A program made the position numbers and the translations under genes. Shown here in pieces: positions 62,937-64,000 of a DNA stretch of 64,000 nucleotides (within the stretch, counting starts at the first letter, position 1; each line of letters begins with the position of its first letter). A model generated the notes under the pieces. That model was not told the DNA's origin and ran no database searches. It saw only the letters and a program-made list of their open reading frames with translations. Origin of the DNA: Lachnospira sp. (GTDB lineage Bacteria > Bacillota > Clostridia > Lachnospirales > Lachnospiraceae); contig SVDX01000011.1 in the NCBI GenBank assembly GCA_015057605.1, forward strand, positions 1 through 64,000. The letters run 5' to 3'.

Positions 62937-63677
62937 TTAATTTTCCTTCCTTAAAATGTAATATAATCTTTCACTTTTTTTACCCGGCTTTTTAAATGTA
63001 AATGCTTCAAATTCGCCCATAAGCTTAAAGCCTGCCATTGCTATACACTGCTTAATTTGTTTTCTTGAAAATGCCATCTGCTCATGAAATTCCTTAAATC
63101 TTTGATAGCCATCTCCTTCTTTTATAAACATCGTTAAATCATACGAATTTACCTTAGTCTCTCTATCAAAGCTATTTTCCCAAATATAGCTACATTCTTC
63201 TCTATTATCAACAAGCACCGTATCACCTAGCGTATTCGCATAATAGTACTCCGTCTTTAAATCAAATATGAACCAGCCGCCCACATTCAATCCATTATAT
63301 ACAGCCTGTAAAGCCCTTAAAAGATCATATTCGCAAGGCATATAATTCATCGTGTCGCAAATGCTAAACATAACATTATACTTCTTTGAAATCTCAAGTT
63401 CTCTTATATCCTGATTAATATAAGTAATATTGGCTTTATTATTCTTTTCTTTCGCCACCAAAAGCATATCACTTGAATTATCTACGCCTATAAGCTTATA
63501 GCCCTTAGCACAAAGCATATTCGTCACTGTACCAGTTCCACAGCCTAATTCAACAAGTTCTTTATCATCAATACCATATTTTTCAAATAAACGTAAAAGA
63601 TAATTTATCCAATCCGCATATGGTATGTTATCCATAAAAGTATCATATACCTTGGCAAAATGTGTATAGCTCTCCAT
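62937..63677 (-). CDS. Class I SAM-dependent methyltransferase
   Basis: 246 residues. SAM-binding ELVELGCGTGTVTNML and the downstream GVDNSSDMLLVAKEKN (acidic motif II), with FDLKTEYYY. Substrate unknown; the shape resembles YcgJ-like small-molecule methyltransferases. ATG 63677 follows AGGAGGCG. Upstream of hslO and probably cotranscribed. Confidence 0.85.
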   Translation of the reverse strand: MESYTHFAKVYDTFMDNIPYADWINYLLRLFEKYGIDDKELVELGCGTGTVTNMLCAKGYKLIGVDNSSDMLLVAKEKNNKANITYINQDIRELEISKKYNVMFSICDTMNYMPCEYDLLRALQAVYNGLNVGGWFIFDLKTEYYYANTLGDTVLVDNREECSYIWENSFDRETKVNSYDLTMFIKEGDGYQRFKEFHEQMAFSRKQIKQCIAMAGFKLMGEFEAFTFKKPGKKSERLYYILRKEN

Positions 63678-63726
63678 TTTTTCGCCTCCTGCACTTGATA
63701 ATATCATTTATTTATCATAAAAGCAA

Positions 63727-63755
63727 TTGATTATTTCCTTCGTTTGGCATATACT
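63727..63755 (+). promoter_or_regulatory. SigA promoter for the 63792 gene
   Basis: TTGATT (63727-63732) and TATACT (63750-63755) with a 17-base spacer, near consensus. Transcription start about 63762; ATG at 63792. Confidence 0.75.
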
Positions 63756-63791
63756 AATAATGATTTGTTAAAAATATGGAAGGAGGAGCAT

Positions 63792-64000
63792 ATGAATTCA
63801 AAAATAATATCTCGAAAAATTCGTGTCTATTCGCTTAAACGATTGATTTTCCCACTTATAATAATCATATTATTTTCGCTTATATTTTTTAAGTATAAGC
63901 TACATTTGCACTTACTTCCGCTTCATGCAGGAAATGTACAGGAGCTATCCACAGATAAATACAAAAATCAAAAATATGTATCCTTATCTTTATCAAAGCT
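63792..64000 (+). CDS. Membrane protein, N-terminal part only
   Basis: First 69 codons; continues past the right edge. RBS AAGGAGGAG, then a basic N-terminus and one membrane span (about 18-36: RLIFPLIIIILFSLIFF), followed by an external part beginning KLHLHLLPLHAGNVQELSTDKYKNQ. Resembles an exported or single-anchored protein, family not recognisable from this piece. Confidence 0.65.
   Translation, partial: MNSKIISRKIRVYSLKRLIFPLIIIILFSLIFFKYKLHLHLLPLHAGNVQELSTDKYKNQKYVSLSLSK

Noticed and set aside
1-64000. tRNA, rRNA, insertion sequences, prophage, plasmid origin
   Set aside because: No transposase, integrase, cloverleaf or rRNA-like segment was recognised by eye; short tRNAs could still be missed.

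Overview
The window is a piece of chromosome from a low-GC, Gram-positive, endospore-forming anaerobe, most likely a gut-type member of the Lachnospiraceae (Clostridia). This rests on the dipicolinate synthase pair (dpaA/dpaB), type III glutamine synthetase, a class II aldolase, DUF3793 next to flavodoxin and a DtxR-type repressor, a yybP-ykoY leader on a P-type ATPase, a TrpR-like YerC protein and many short AT-rich intergenic gaps. I saw no rRNA, tRNA, phage, transposase or CRISPR array. Taxonomy is inference from gene content only.

Layout: 0-7.7 kb holds an ABC-permease end, iolB, a DUF6440 micro-gene and a dppABCDF-like peptide ABC operon ending in truA. 7.8-15.4 kb holds mostly plus-strand housekeeping genes (cyclophilin, fba, class B sortase, glnN, EamA transporter). 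15.4-22.8 kb is a minus-strand block: luxS-degV, the spore dipicolinate genes with a convincing SigK-type promoter, a GH5 cellulase lipoprotein, a YkgJ protein, a CPBP protease and a HAD phosphatase, plus an ECF S-component on the other strand. 22.9-25.5 kb encodes an alcohol/aldehyde dehydrogenase pair. 26.5-28.2 kb is an iron-type locus (flavodoxin, DUF3793, DtxR-like repressor) with candidate operators. 28.6-31.5 kb is a P-type cation ATPase under a yybP-ykoY (Mn2+) riboswitch.

The most unusual part is 33.2-42.8 kb. It contains a secreted 1181-residue multidomain protein (DNRLRE-like head, two Big_2 and two ricin-type lectin modules, and a C-terminal CHAT/caspase-like domain with a His-Gly / Gly-Cys dyad). 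Downstream lie two paralogous lipoproteins, a small membrane protein and two decayed genes. Divergent from it are a Spo0A-like response regulator (receiver plus Spo0A_C DNA-binding domain), an unannotated 15-residue peptide gene with its own terminator and a ribosome-binding site buried in a 10-bp hairpin, and a GHKL membrane histidine kinase. Both divergent intergenic regions carry arrays of TTGGTTTT-type decamers phased at exactly 10 bp. I propose that these parts form one peptide-responsive regulatory circuit controlling an exported caspase-like effector; no part of that linkage is proven here.

42.7-64 kb is again mostly minus strand: a NYN/OST-HTH protein, a DUF5714-arsenate reductase fusion with a sirtuin, a VanX-like lipoprotein, an ion transporter, a FecR plus CHASE2-HD-GYP pair, rlmD, pcrA, DUF1836, YerC, PHP phosphatase, pyridoxamine kinase, cold-shock protein, Hsp33 and a methyltransferase. 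A GC-rich, hairpin-rich gap at 61.5-61.7 kb upstream of a membrane-protein gene may be a non-coding RNA or a repeat element.
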